DNA of 64,000 nt from a virus. Of the stretch, positions 44,439 to 52,239 are shown piece after piece. A program made the translations under genes and the position numbers. The stretch covers positions 186,001 through 250,000 of IMG/VR virus record IMGVR_UViG_3300042261_001312; one strand, written 5' to 3'. The notes beneath the pieces are model-generated. The model saw only the letters and a program-made list of their open reading frames with translations, was not told where the DNA came from and did not search any database. The first letter of the stretch is position 1. Every line of letters starts with the position of its first letter.

Positions 44439-45225
44439 GAAAGTAAGTTTTGTCTGTACGACATATGGAAGATTTTATTGTGTTAGGCGCATTGTTGCAC
44501 AATATCATGCACAAACATATCAAAATAAAGAATTAATTATTTTCAATCAAGATATGGAACATCCTTTTGAATTAGGTTTTGAAGATGATTCAATCATTGT
44601 CATCAATAATGATACAAATTACATAACAGGAATGTTATATACAAATAGAGGTGATATTTGTAGAGATGCTGTAACACATGCAACTGGTGATTATTTCATG
44701 TTGGCTGATGATGATGATATTTATTTACCTTGGCATTTACAACAGGCTGTTGAAGGTATTGAGGAAATGGGTACAGATGCATGGAAACCTGAAAAAAGTT
44801 TATTCGCTGTTGCTGATAGAGTTGAACTTTGCCAAAATACTATGGAAGCAAGTGTCATTATTAAAATGGATAGAATCAGAGAAATTGGATTTAGAAATGA
44901 TTTAACTGGTTACGAGGGATTGAGTTGGTATACCAAATTAAGAGACGAAAAACAGTTATTGGAAAATAATAAAAATTATATTCCGTCATATTGTTTTAAT
45001 TGGAGTGATCCTTCTGAAATTGCTGGGCATAAACAAAGTGGTGACATTGACAACCCAAATAATTTTGAAAATCATAGAAGAGCCAGTTGTGATTATGCAA
45101 CAGAACCATTAACGCCAATTACCGCAGATGAATTGGTAAGCGTATATGAAAAGTATTTTAATTGGTTGAGAAATAACCAAGATAAAATTAATAAAGATTA
45201 CTATGTGAGGTATTTTGATAATTAA
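44431..45225 (+). CDS. Family 2 (GT-A) glycosyltransferase, 264 aa
   Basis: The start KKVSFVCTTYGRFYCVRRIVAQYHAQTY is the GT2 N-terminal pattern, followed by the donor site GDYFMLADDDDIYLPWHL with a run of four Asp. The fold is complete to the acceptor side. It could polymerise or cap a glycan started by the two upstream enzymes. It is the last gene of the cluster, overlapping the methyltransferase gene by 8 nt. A new late motif follows at 45239. Confidence 0.9.
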   Translation: MGKKVSFVCTTYGRFYCVRRIVAQYHAQTYQNKELIIFNQDMEHPFELGFEDDSIIVINNDTNYITGMLYTNRGDICRDAVTHATGDYFMLADDDDIYLPWHLQQAVEGIEEMGTDAWKPEKSLFAVADRVELCQNTMEASVIIKMDRIREIGFRNDLTGYEGLSWYTKLRDEKQLLENNKNYIPSYCFNWSDPSEIAGHKQSGDIDNPNNFENHRRASCDYATEPLTPITADELVSVYEKYFNWLRNNQDKINKDYYVRYFDN

Positions 45226-45238
45226 ATTTAGATTATCA

Positions 45239-45247
45239 GTATTTATA
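45239..45247 (+). promoter_or_regulatory. Putative late promoter motif GTATTTATA
   Basis: Exact motif 13 nt before the ATG at 45261, near the minimal spacing seen in the window. Confidence 0.65.
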
Positions 45248-45260
45248 GAAAAAAATAAAT

Positions 45261-46013
45261 ATGGCAGACGGATATTCAATATTTACGACATACATTTTAG
45301 TACCAACAGGAACGACATCAGGTTTAGGTTATAATTATAGTGAAGCAATTCATTGCAACTATATTAAAAAAACGCAATCAACAATTGCCAATCAAAGTAT
45401 GGGTCAAATTACTATTAATTTCCCCAATATCAGTGATTTTAAATTTCTGAGTGATGACCCTGTTAATAATACTGGATATACGGCAAATAAAATATATGCA
45501 TTGGTACAAATTATAAGTAATAGTGGCTATACAAGCATTGATGAAGTAAAAGCAATTTCTACTGAATGGAGAATGGTTGATATTACAAATCAAATTCCCA
45601 CACATACCGATGGAAATGCATTAACCGCAGCAGAATTGACAAGTGTGGTATTTAAAGTTCCATTCAATAATTATTATAGTTATCCAATATATAATTTAAA
45701 TTATCTCAATTATCCAACAAAAGAAGTTGGAGATGATGATAAATTGTCTTTTGGTGACGAAATTTATTTTTTTGGTAATGTTTCCACTGAAATAAAAGCA
45801 ATTGCATATACAACAGACCTTTCAATTAATTTACCTTTAAATCAATTCAATTCATCTACGAATAGCACTTGGACACAAGATGATAGCGTAGCAATTAGTG
45901 AAATTGGAATTTATGATGCCAATAAGAATTTGGTTGCTATTGGTAAATTAAATAACCCAATTTTAAAAGACGAAACAATCGCCAGAACTATAGTTTTCAA
46001 CATTGATTTCTAA
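45261..46013 (+). CDS. Tail fibre/collar-like protein, 250 aa
   Basis: The C-terminal segment AISEIGIYDANKNLVAIGKLNNPI matches the pattern of many phage tail-collar and fibre attachment domains (the DUF3751-like I-x-E-I-G-I-Y-D-x-x-x-x-L-x-A-x-G). The N-terminus is beta-rich. It is a single-domain protein with its own late motif upstream, and is followed by a gap that contains another motif. Probably an auxiliary fibre or baseplate attachment subunit. Confidence 0.75.
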   Translation: MADGYSIFTTYILVPTGTTSGLGYNYSEAIHCNYIKKTQSTIANQSMGQITINFPNISDFKFLSDDPVNNTGYTANKIYALVQIISNSGYTSIDEVKAISTEWRMVDITNQIPTHTDGNALTAAELTSVVFKVPFNNYYSYPIYNLNYLNYPTKEVGDDDKLSFGDEIYFFGNVSTEIKAIAYTTDLSINLPLNQFNSSTNSTWTQDDSVAISEIGIYDANKNLVAIGKLNNPILKDETIARTIVFNIDF

Positions 46014-46060
46014 TTATAGAAAAAAAATCATAAAATTTTACTATTTTTTATAAATTCTTA

Positions 46061-46069
46061 GTATTTATT
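46061..46069 (+). promoter_or_regulatory. Putative late promoter motif GTATTTATT
   Basis: One mismatch at the last base, 32 nt before the ATG at 46102. Confidence 0.55.
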
Positions 46070-46101
46070 ATAAATTATTAGAATATTAGTTTATAATAAA
46101 C

Positions 46102-46299
46102 ATGAAAGAATTATTAACACTTGACGAAACAAAGCCAAAGTCTATTATTATAGATGGAAATCTACATAATAGATTTAAAATGCTATGTAAGGGAAAAAGC
46201 ATGAAGATTGGCGGGGTTATTGAAGATTTAATTAAATTATACTTAAATAATTCAAAAGTAGTACAAAAAATGATAGATGAGCACAAAGAAAGTCTATAA
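46102..46299 (+). CDS. Small ribbon-helix-helix-like protein, 65 aa
   Basis: A short strand SIIIDGNLHNRF is followed by two helices (KMLCKGKSMKIGGVIEDLIKLYLNN), the arrangement of an RHH DNA-binding protein. One base separates its stop from the ATG of the RuvC-like gene, suggesting co-translation. A similar RHH-type mini-gene stands before the GIY-YIG gene at 51460, so this pairing recurs. It could autoregulate the cassette by binding near 46061; that is inference. Confidence 0.65.
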   Translation: MKELLTLDETKPKSIIIDGNLHNRFKMLCKGKSMKIGGVIEDLIKLYLNNSKVVQKMIDEHKESL

Positions 46300-46300
46300 T

Positions 46301-46912
46301 ATGGAAAAATACATATGGTCTTTGGATATAAGCACCACAAATATTGGTAGTGCATTGTGGGATTCTAAAGGAAAATTGATTGAATTAAAACACCTTGAAT
46401 TGAAAACTGATAAGAATGTGCCAGTTGAGGATAGAGATATTCATAAGGCAGAAATCTTCAGAAAATATGTTCATGAATATAAGGAACGAATCTTGAATGA
46501 ACTAAATGGTGAAATTATTCATATTGTTGTTGAAGAACCTCTTGGTGGAAGCAACAATGCGAATACTGTTTCACTATTGTATGGATTTAATGGCATTTGT
46601 AGATATATTTTGTATATGGCATTCGACAAATACCCAATGAAAATTTCCGTACATGATTCACGAAAGTTATTCTGTCATGAATTGGTAAAAGTGAGTTTTA
46701 ATAAGAAAGGTGAAAAATCTGAAGTATTATCGTTCCCAAAAGAATATATTAAGGATAAAAAGTTGTATATCTGGAAAAAAGTTTGTAAATTAGAACCCCA
46801 AATTGAGTGGTTTTACAAGAAAGACGGTCAACCAAAAGATATGAATTACGATATGAGCGATTCATATTGTGTCGGCTATGCTGGACTGAAGACACTGGGG
46901 ATAATAAAATGA
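46301..46912 (+). CDS. RuvC-like RNase H-fold nuclease, 203 aa
   Basis: I chose the ATG at 46301, directly after the RHH gene, over an ATG 24 nt upstream that lies inside it. The first strand YIWSLDISTTNIGSALWD carries the catalytic Asp (residue 9), and IIHIVVEEPLGGSNNANTVSLLYGFNG carries the second acidic site and the helix common to RuvC-type enzymes. An acidic C-terminal end (MSDSYCVGYAGLK) fits the last active-site Asp. It likely resolves branched DNA before packaging, a role played in T4 by the unrelated endonuclease VII. It overlaps the GIY-YIG gene by 4 nt. Confidence 0.85.
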   Translation: MEKYIWSLDISTTNIGSALWDSKGKLIELKHLELKTDKNVPVEDRDIHKAEIFRKYVHEYKERILNELNGEIIHIVVEEPLGGSNNANTVSLLYGFNGICRYILYMAFDKYPMKISVHDSRKLFCHELVKVSFNKKGEKSEVLSFPKEYIKDKKLYIWKKVCKLEPQIEWFYKKDGQPKDMNYDMSDSYCVGYAGLKTLGIIK

Positions 46913-47217
46913 AATACATATACTTAATTAAGTCAGTAGAGGACAGTTATTACAAAATTGGAATATCTAAACATCCAAACAAACGTTTATCACAATTACA
47001 AACGGGAAATTCAGCACATTTAAAATTAATTGGTACGTATCAATCTGAATATGCCAATCAGATTGAAGGAACATTGCAAAGACGATATTCACATTTACAT
47101 AAAGAGGGTGAATGGTTTGACATGCCTATTGACATCGAACTTTCATTTCTGAATGAATGTAAGAAAATAGAAGAAACATTAAGTTCATTAAAAAGAAGCG
47201 GTAATATTTTCATTTGA
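46909..47217 (+). CDS. Small GIY-YIG-like nuclease domain (T5orf172/MUG113-like), 102 aa
   Basis: The ATG at 46909 is used; a longer frame from 46807 lies inside the RuvC-like gene and adds no domain. MKYIYLIKSVEDSYYKIGISKHPNKRLSQLQTG has the KIGIS and R-x-x-x-L-x-T-G signature of T5orf172/GIY-YIG-type domains. Tyr and Arg of the fold are visible. It is a bare nuclease domain without added DNA-binding repeats, translationally coupled (ATGA) to the RuvC-like gene. It may act as a repair or homing enzyme; I prefer homing or a partner nuclease, without proof. Confidence 0.82.
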   Translation: MKYIYLIKSVEDSYYKIGISKHPNKRLSQLQTGNSAHLKLIGTYQSEYANQIEGTLQRRYSHLHKEGEWFDMPIDIELSFLNECKKIEETLSSLKRSGNIFI

Positions 47218-47240
47218 ACTTGGTTTAATTGTTTTTTTTT

Positions 47241-47249
47241 GTATTTATT
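47241..47249 (+). promoter_or_regulatory. Putative late promoter motif GTATTTATT
   Basis: Follows a T-run without a hairpin (47231-47240) and lies 34 nt before the ATG at 47284. Confidence 0.5.
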
Positions 47250-47283
47250 TTAAAAATAATATACAAATTAAAACATTAAAACT

Positions 47284-49041
47284 ATGTTTGAATATAAGGG
47301 AATTTATAATAGTAGTAATACTGAATCACGTAATTATGCACGTACTGGCATGAAAATTCCAGATTCACCGACCGTGAACGAAAAATTTACCGAAATCGCA
47401 ACATCAATCAATCAATTATCCTCCTTGACTGGCTCTAGTGGTGGTGCAATTAATGTAACCTATGCTGAATTGGTAAGTTTAATCAATATTTCTGGACTAA
47501 CCATTAATCAAACTTATAAACTAACAGATTATCGAACAGTTCATTATATGTTTGATTATAATGTAAGGTTAAATGAAATTAATACTGGCGAATTAGAACC
47601 ATTGTTGTTAACAGCAATATCTACAAATAGTTTATCCCAAATTGCTAAATCTACTTTATATCCACAAGATATAATTAATTATGATTGGAAATCGGATTAT
47701 TGGATTCAAGATATAGCATTTGCTACTGCTGAAAATATCAGTGGAACTACTATGAGTCCAGATTTAACTAATGTTACGTTAATACCTAATTATAAGGGTG
47801 TTATATATCGCAGAGAAGATACTAAAAATAATGTAATATTGGGTTATGATTTCAGACATGTTAAGTTTAGAAGATGGAAATTTAACTATCCAATATGGGA
47901 TTCTGGAACTACATATAATTTAGACGAAAGGGTTCAAGTGCCATCTGATGGAGTGTATTTTTCTTCAGTAAGTGGAAATACTGATAATTTGGTTACTGAT
48001 ACCACAAAATGGTCGAAAATTATTGATTATAATTTAACAGAATATTGGTGTTGTAATTCGTCAGATGCTTTAGATGTTAATGATTTTATTGATGCATATA
48101 CTTTTCACGGATTTGATCAGTGGAATACCTATGATATTAGTGTAAAAGATGTTATAATTAATTCACTTAATGATACATATACGCAATTTTGGGGATATAT
48201 TGGATCAAGTTTAAGTAATTCAGTTTTTTATTTGGGAACTAATAATGATACATATCAAAGTTATACAACATTTGATATAAATATTGCCCCTTTTTTTGAA
48301 TTAAATACTATTGGAGATGATTTTAATAGCAATAACATTGGAATTTTATCCAATACCAACATCATAGGAAATGCTTTCATTCTAAACAAAATAGGAAATT
48401 ATTTTCAAAGCAATATCATAGGAAATACTTTTGGAATGAACATCGCAGGAAATGATTTTCAAGGCAATATCATAGAATATCAATCTGTTTACAATATTAT
48501 TGGAAATTCTTTTCAATCCAACACAATAGGAATTGGTTTTCAAAAAAACAACATAGGAGATGATTTTAAAAACAATAATTTGGAATATAATTTTTTTCAA
48601 AATACCATAGGAAATAGTTTTACTCAAAATAAAATAAAAAATAATTTCTATAACAACACCATAGAAACTTATTTCTTTAGTAATACCATAGGATATAGAT
48701 TTAATAAAAATAGCATAGGAAATAGTTTCAATCAAAACACAGTTGGAAATGATTTTAAAAATAATACTATAGGGCATGGCTTACAATTCAATACTATTGG
48801 AAATGATTTTAAAATCAATACAGTTTTTAGTAAAATATACAACTTAACAATACCAACTGGCGTAACATTTCAATACAATACAATAAGAGATGGTATAGAT
48901 TTCACTGGTATTGATTTCAGTTCCTCAACACATGTTTACTCTACATATAACTGTGATTTATTTACAACGCCAAATGGAACAATAAAATTAAGTTATTGTG
49001 ATAATTCTGGAGTAATTCAGGTAGTAAATGCTAATGCTTAA
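47284..49041 (+). CDS. Tail fibre/spike protein with NxIGNxF beta-helix repeats, 585 aa
   Basis: Residues about 330-535 consist of repeated short units of the type N-x-I-G-N-x-F-x-x-N (for example NIIGNSFQSN, NTIGIGFQKN, NTIGNSFTQN), a regular right-handed beta-helix pattern with Asn ladders. The N-terminal 330 residues are mixed beta and include the SGTTYNLDERVQVPSDGVYFSSVSGNT block, which resembles chitin- or carbohydrate-binding modules. The C-terminal cap ends in YCDNSGVIQVVNANA. Such helices usually form phage tailspikes or receptor-binding tips. It is a single-gene unit between a late motif and a terminator-like hairpin. Confidence 0.83.
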   Translation: MFEYKGIYNSSNTESRNYARTGMKIPDSPTVNEKFTEIATSINQLSSLTGSSGGAINVTYAELVSLINISGLTINQTYKLTDYRTVHYMFDYNVRLNEINTGELEPLLLTAISTNSLSQIAKSTLYPQDIINYDWKSDYWIQDIAFATAENISGTTMSPDLTNVTLIPNYKGVIYRREDTKNNVILGYDFRHVKFRRWKFNYPIWDSGTTYNLDERVQVPSDGVYFSSVSGNTDNLVTDTTKWSKIIDYNLTEYWCCNSSDALDVNDFIDAYTFHGFDQWNTYDISVKDVIINSLNDTYTQFWGYIGSSLSNSVFYLGTNNDTYQSYTTFDINIAPFFELNTIGDDFNSNNIGILSNTNIIGNAFILNKIGNYFQSNIIGNTFGMNIAGNDFQGNIIEYQSVYNIIGNSFQSNTIGIGFQKNNIGDDFKNNNLEYNFFQNTIGNSFTQNKIKNNFYNNTIETYFFSNTIGYRFNKNSIGNSFNQNTVGNDFKNNTIGHGLQFNTIGNDFKINTVFSKIYNLTIPTGVTFQYNTIRDGIDFTGIDFSSSTHVYSTYNCDLFTTPNGTIKLSYCDNSGVIQVVNANA

Positions 49042-49055
49042 TAATAAAAGCATTA

Positions 49056-49095
49056 AATAATGCCCATCCTATATTATTAATGGATGGGCATTATT
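49056..49095 (+). terminator. Terminator-like hairpin
   Basis: A 14-bp perfect stem (AATAATGCCCATCC at 49056-49069 with its complement at 49082-49095) and a 12-nt loop, but the tail is AT-mixed rather than a clean T-run. Confidence 0.75.
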
Positions 49096-49109
49096 ATTTA
49101 ATAAATCAT

Positions 49110-49118
49110 GTATTTATT
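49110..49118 (+). promoter_or_regulatory. Putative late promoter motif GTATTTATT
   Basis: Lies 78 nt before the ATG at 49197, farther than any other example; a host-type promoter lies between it and the gene, so its use is doubtful. Confidence 0.4.
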
Positions 49119-49126
49119 TAAAATCC

Positions 49127-49157
49127 TTGCATTTTCAACTAATTTGTTGTATGTTTG
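49127..49157 (+). promoter_or_regulatory. Host-type Bacteroidota promoter (TTG-N20-TATGTTTG)
   Basis: TTG at 49127-49129 and TATGTTTG at 49150-49157 fit the -33/-7 pattern TTG-N19-TAnnTTTG with a 20-nt spacer, 39 nt before the ATG at 49197. Confidence 0.62.
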
Positions 49158-49196
49158 GAAAAATTTTTGTAAATAACTTTATCTAAATTATTCAAA

Positions 49197-50645
49197 ATGA
49201 ATAAAGAACGAATTTTAAAAGCCATTGAAATTATTAACTATGCCATAGTAAATCAAATTTCTGTCAAAGAAGCATCGGTTAAATGTGGATACGCCGATAC
49301 CTATGTAAAGAATATCAAAGCACTGGTTTATGAAAAATATGAAAATGGAACACTTGATGATGAACTTTTTGCTCTGTTTGATAATGCGTACAAACAATAC
49401 ACCGATTATAGAGGTTTTGGATTGAAAGGGAGCAATGAATCCGATACCGAAAAACCTCAAACCCCTGAAAATCTAACACTGAAAGTAGAAGGTGACAATG
49501 CTACAATTGAGTGGAAAAGTGCTTCAAATTATCCCCTAAACCACATAAAAACACTTGATGAGTTGTTGAAAGCAAGCGATGTTGATTTGACACTTTGGAA
49601 TGTAAAAGACTATGTGGTTAATAAATGGGATGTTACTAGTTGGAAAAATGAAAATGCTGAGACAATTCAAAATTTCCAAGTAAAAGCACGTCTGGAGAAA
49701 AATCTCACAAATACTAAAGAAAGAATGATGGGTGAGATGTTCAAAGAAATGATTAAAAATTATGAACCACCCATTTTTACTCCTCAAAAAGGCATTTATC
49801 TTCCAAATTTAAATGGTGAAAACAATTTATTTGAAATCACGATGTTTGACTTGCATATGGGCAAACTTGCATGGGGTGGTGAAACTGGCGAAAATTATGA
49901 CACCAAAATTGCACGTGACAGATTTCTCAAAACATTGGAAACACTCGTTGACAGAGCGTCTGGTTTCAACTTTAATAGAATTTTATTCCCTATCGGTAGT
50001 GATTTTTTCAACAGTGACACGATTTACAATACAACCACCAAAGGCACACCACAAGACGAAGATTTGCGTTGGCAAAAAACATTCCAAGTTGGTGTGAAAC
50101 TTTATGTTGATGCAATTAACTTTTTGAAACAAACAGGTGTTCCTGTTGATGTGATGGTCATACCGGGTAATCATGATTTCGAGCGCAGTTATTATATGGG
50201 TGCATATCTTGAAGCATGGTTTAATGACGATAATCTAGTAAATATCAACAATGGTGCATCACCAAGAAAATATTATCGATTCGGTAAGGTATTGCTTGGT
50301 CTTACACATGGTAGCGAAGAAAAAGAATCTTCATTACCATTATTAATGGCTAGTGACATAGAATCAAAACCATTGTGGAGTGAAACAACATTTCATGAGT
50401 GGCATTTGGGTCATATCCACCGCAAAAGGGATATGAAATATATAACATTGGATAAATCAAGAATGACCAACGAAGATTTAGGTGTTACTGTTAGATATCT
50501 CTCAAGTCTTACTGGTACAGAAGAATGGCATCATAAAAAAGGATTTGTTGGTGCAACTAAAGCAGGGGAAGCATTCATTTGGAATGATGAAACTGGAATG
50601 GTTGCTCACTTAAATGCCAATTTAATAATTGAACAATATGAGTAA
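49197..50645 (+). CDS. Calcineurin-like metallophosphoesterase with N-terminal HTH-like region, 482 aa
   Basis: The C-terminal half carries the full metallophosphoesterase set: MFDLHMGK (D-x-H, about residue 218), a GSDFFNSD block in place of GDxxD, IPGNHDFERS, LTHGSEE and LGHIHRK. The substrate could be nucleic acid or a nucleotide. The first ~60 residues (SVKEASVKCGYADTYVKNIKALVYEKY) look like a helix-turn-helix, which is unusual on a phosphoesterase and suggests DNA targeting. It has a host-type promoter, so it is likely expressed early or middle. It overlaps the following coiled-coil gene by 8 nt. Confidence 0.82.
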   Translation: MNKERILKAIEIINYAIVNQISVKEASVKCGYADTYVKNIKALVYEKYENGTLDDELFALFDNAYKQYTDYRGFGLKGSNESDTEKPQTPENLTLKVEGDNATIEWKSASNYPLNHIKTLDELLKASDVDLTLWNVKDYVVNKWDVTSWKNENAETIQNFQVKARLEKNLTNTKERMMGEMFKEMIKNYEPPIFTPQKGIYLPNLNGENNLFEITMFDLHMGKLAWGGETGENYDTKIARDRFLKTLETLVDRASGFNFNRILFPIGSDFFNSDTIYNTTTKGTPQDEDLRWQKTFQVGVKLYVDAINFLKQTGVPVDVMVIPGNHDFERSYYMGAYLEAWFNDDNLVNINNGASPRKYYRFGKVLLGLTHGSEEKESSLPLLMASDIESKPLWSETTFHEWHLGHIHRKRDMKYITLDKSRMTNEDLGVTVRYLSSLTGTEEWHHKKGFVGATKAGEAFIWNDETGMVAHLNANLIIEQYE

Positions 50646-51156
50646 TAAAACAAGTAATTTAGTAAAACTAGCGAAAGGCAGTAGCAAAAAACCTGCACCT
50701 GTTGCTAAAAAACCAGTGGTTAAAGAGGTTGAAAAACCAAAAACCCCTGAAGAAGAAAGAGACTTGAAAGCAAAGCAGAAAGTCGAAGAACTATTACAAG
50801 ACGTTGATCTATCCCTAAAAAAGGAAGATGAACTTCTTGAAATTGAAGAACCAAAGGCAGATGGAAGCATTCAATGGCTTGAAGAACAAGTTTCTTCGTT
50901 GTCTGCCGAAAATGAACTCCTTAGAAATGAATTGGCAGCAGCAAGAGGAGATTTAAATAAAGTTATGAGTGGTAATGTTCATGATGATGGTACAAGAGAT
51001 AAAGTTCGTCAATTGTTCCATGAATTGCAAAGTGCTCATCTTTCAATGGGATTTAATCCTGCAACAAATGCACCTAATCTAATAATTGCACCAATTGCAT
51101 TTATGAATAGGTTAATCTTGTTTTTTCCATTTCTTGAAAAAGAGAAAAGATACTGA
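50638..51156 (+). CDS. Hypothetical coiled-coil protein, 172 aa
   Basis: I take the ATG at 50638 (MSNKTSNLVKLAKG); a TTG three codons upstream is possible. The first ~40 residues are Lys/Pro-rich and disordered, followed by a long acidic coiled coil (PKTPEEERDLKAKQKVEELLQD and SIQWLEEQVSSLSAENELLRNELAAARGDL, in parts). The last ~60 residues have a hydrophobic segment (LIIAPIAFMNRLILFFPFL). It could be an adaptor between a membrane or enzyme and the upstream phosphoesterase. A strong terminator follows. Confidence 0.75.
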   Translation: MSNKTSNLVKLAKGSSKKPAPVAKKPVVKEVEKPKTPEEERDLKAKQKVEELLQDVDLSLKKEDELLEIEEPKADGSIQWLEEQVSSLSAENELLRNELAAARGDLNKVMSGNVHDDGTRDKVRQLFHELQSAHLSMGFNPATNAPNLIIAPIAFMNRLILFFPFLEKEKRY

Positions 51157-51174
51157 ACTCATAAGAATTAGTAT

Positions 51175-51213
51175 AAATTGCTTCAAAACTATTTGTTTTG
51201 AAGCAATTTTTTT
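51175..51213 (+). terminator. Rho-independent terminator
   Basis: A 15-bp perfect stem (51175-51189 with 51195-51209, core TTGCTTCAAAAC), 5-nt loop and T-run to 51213. Confidence 0.92.
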
Positions 51214-51222
51214 ATATATTTG
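51193..51222 (+). promoter_or_regulatory. Host-type Bacteroidota promoter candidate (TTG-N19-TATATTTG)
   Basis: TTG 51193-51195 and TATATTTG 51215-51222 are spaced by exactly 19 nt, but the TTG overlaps the terminator loop and arm, so the match may be incidental. Confidence 0.45.
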
Positions 51223-51252
51223 TTGCATGGTTAAATAGTTGAAATAAAAATA

Positions 51253-51261
51253 GTATTTATA
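51253..51261 (+). promoter_or_regulatory. Putative late promoter motif GTATTTATA (upstream copy)
   Basis: First of two exact copies 31 nt apart before the RHH/GIY-YIG cassette. Confidence 0.5.
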
Positions 51262-51283
51262 CTACTTTTATTCGGTCATTTAA

Positions 51284-51292
51284 GTATTTATA
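51284..51292 (+). promoter_or_regulatory. Putative late promoter motif GTATTTATA (proximal copy)
   Basis: Second exact copy, 16 nt before the ATG at 51309. Confidence 0.6.
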
Positions 51293-51308
51293 TTAAAAAT
51301 ATGTTGTA

Positions 51309-51458
51309 ATGGGTAGGAAAAAAATTGATAATGGTAAAATGAAATGTAAAATATCGATAACAATTTTACCTGAAGTAAATAATAAACTTGAAACATTGAA
51401 AATTAATAAATCAAAATTAATTAATTCACTGCTTCAAGAATATTTAAAAAATTTTTAA
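51309..51458 (+). CDS. Very small ribbon-helix-helix protein, 49 aa
   Basis: Reads MGRKKIDNGKMKCKISITI, then LPEVNNKLETLKINKSKLINSLLQEYLKNF: a basic N-terminal arm, a strand and two helices of RHH type (Arc/MetJ-like). One base separates its stop from the ATG of the GIY-YIG gene. The gene is too short for usual gene finders, but it is backed by the double late motif 16 nt upstream and by the same pairing at 46102 and 59855. It probably controls or aids the adjacent endonuclease. Confidence 0.72.
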   Translation: MGRKKIDNGKMKCKISITILPEVNNKLETLKINKSKLINSLLQEYLKNF

Positions 51459-51459
51459 T

Positions 51460-52239
51460 ATGAAAATTAAATGGACTAAAGAGAAATGCGAAGAAGAAGC
51501 ATTAAAATATTCAGGTAGAAATGAATTTAATCTTGGTTCACGTTCTGCATATAATTCAGCACGTAAAAATGGATGGCTTGATGATATTTGTTCTCATATG
51601 AAAAAGGGTGGAAATAAATTATATCGATGTATATATGTTTATGAATTTTCTGATAATTGTGCATATATTGGTTTGTCATATAATTTAAATAAAAGAAGTG
51701 AAATACGTAAAACCCAACAAAACGATGCGGTGACTAGACATATTAATAAAACCAATTTAGTTCCTAAAATTAAACAATTGAGCGAATATGTCTATGTTGA
51801 CATTGCCGCTGAATTAGAAAATGATTGCATTGAAACATATAAAATACTTGGGTGGAATGTTTTGAATAAACATCGTGGTGGAAATATCGGTGCAAGTGAA
51901 ATTATTTGGACTAAAGAATTATGTCATGTTGAAGCATTAAAATTTAAATCAAGAAGTGAGTTTTATTATCGAAGTAATAAAATATATACTGCAGCACAAA
52001 GACAAGGTTGGTTAAATGATATTTGTAAACACATGAATAATAAAATTCATCATTGGACTATTGATGAAGTTAAAGCAGAAGCATTTAAATATAAATCTAG
52101 ATATGAATTTCAACTAAATAATAAAGCAGCGTATACGTGGGCAATTAGAAATAATTGCTTGAATGAAATTTGTACACATATGCAATCAATGATAGGGAGT
52201 AATCAATATGGGAAATATTCAAGGACTGGAATTTCATAG
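51460..52239 (+). CDS. GIY-YIG homing-type endonuclease with WTKE-repeat DNA-binding modules, 259 aa
   Basis: Modules in order: a WTKEKC-x-x-EALKY-type repeat (about residues 5-45), a GIY-YIG domain (YVYEFSDNCAYIGLSYNLNKR, with the Arg after YIG), then two further WTKE/WTID repeats, each ending in NGWL/NxCL-x-x-IC-x-HM. The repeats bear conserved Cys/His and Trp and resemble DNA-recognition tails of other homing enzymes. It is a close paralogue of the gene at 60025. Its 3' end overlaps the primase start by 32 nt, as if inserted just upstream of the primase. Confidence 0.87.
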   Translation: MKIKWTKEKCEEEALKYSGRNEFNLGSRSAYNSARKNGWLDDICSHMKKGGNKLYRCIYVYEFSDNCAYIGLSYNLNKRSEIRKTQQNDAVTRHINKTNLVPKIKQLSEYVYVDIAAELENDCIETYKILGWNVLNKHRGGNIGASEIIWTKELCHVEALKFKSRSEFYYRSNKIYTAAQRQGWLNDICKHMNNKIHHWTIDEVKAEAFKYKSRYEFQLNNKAAYTWAIRNNCLNEICTHMQSMIGSNQYGKYSRTGIS

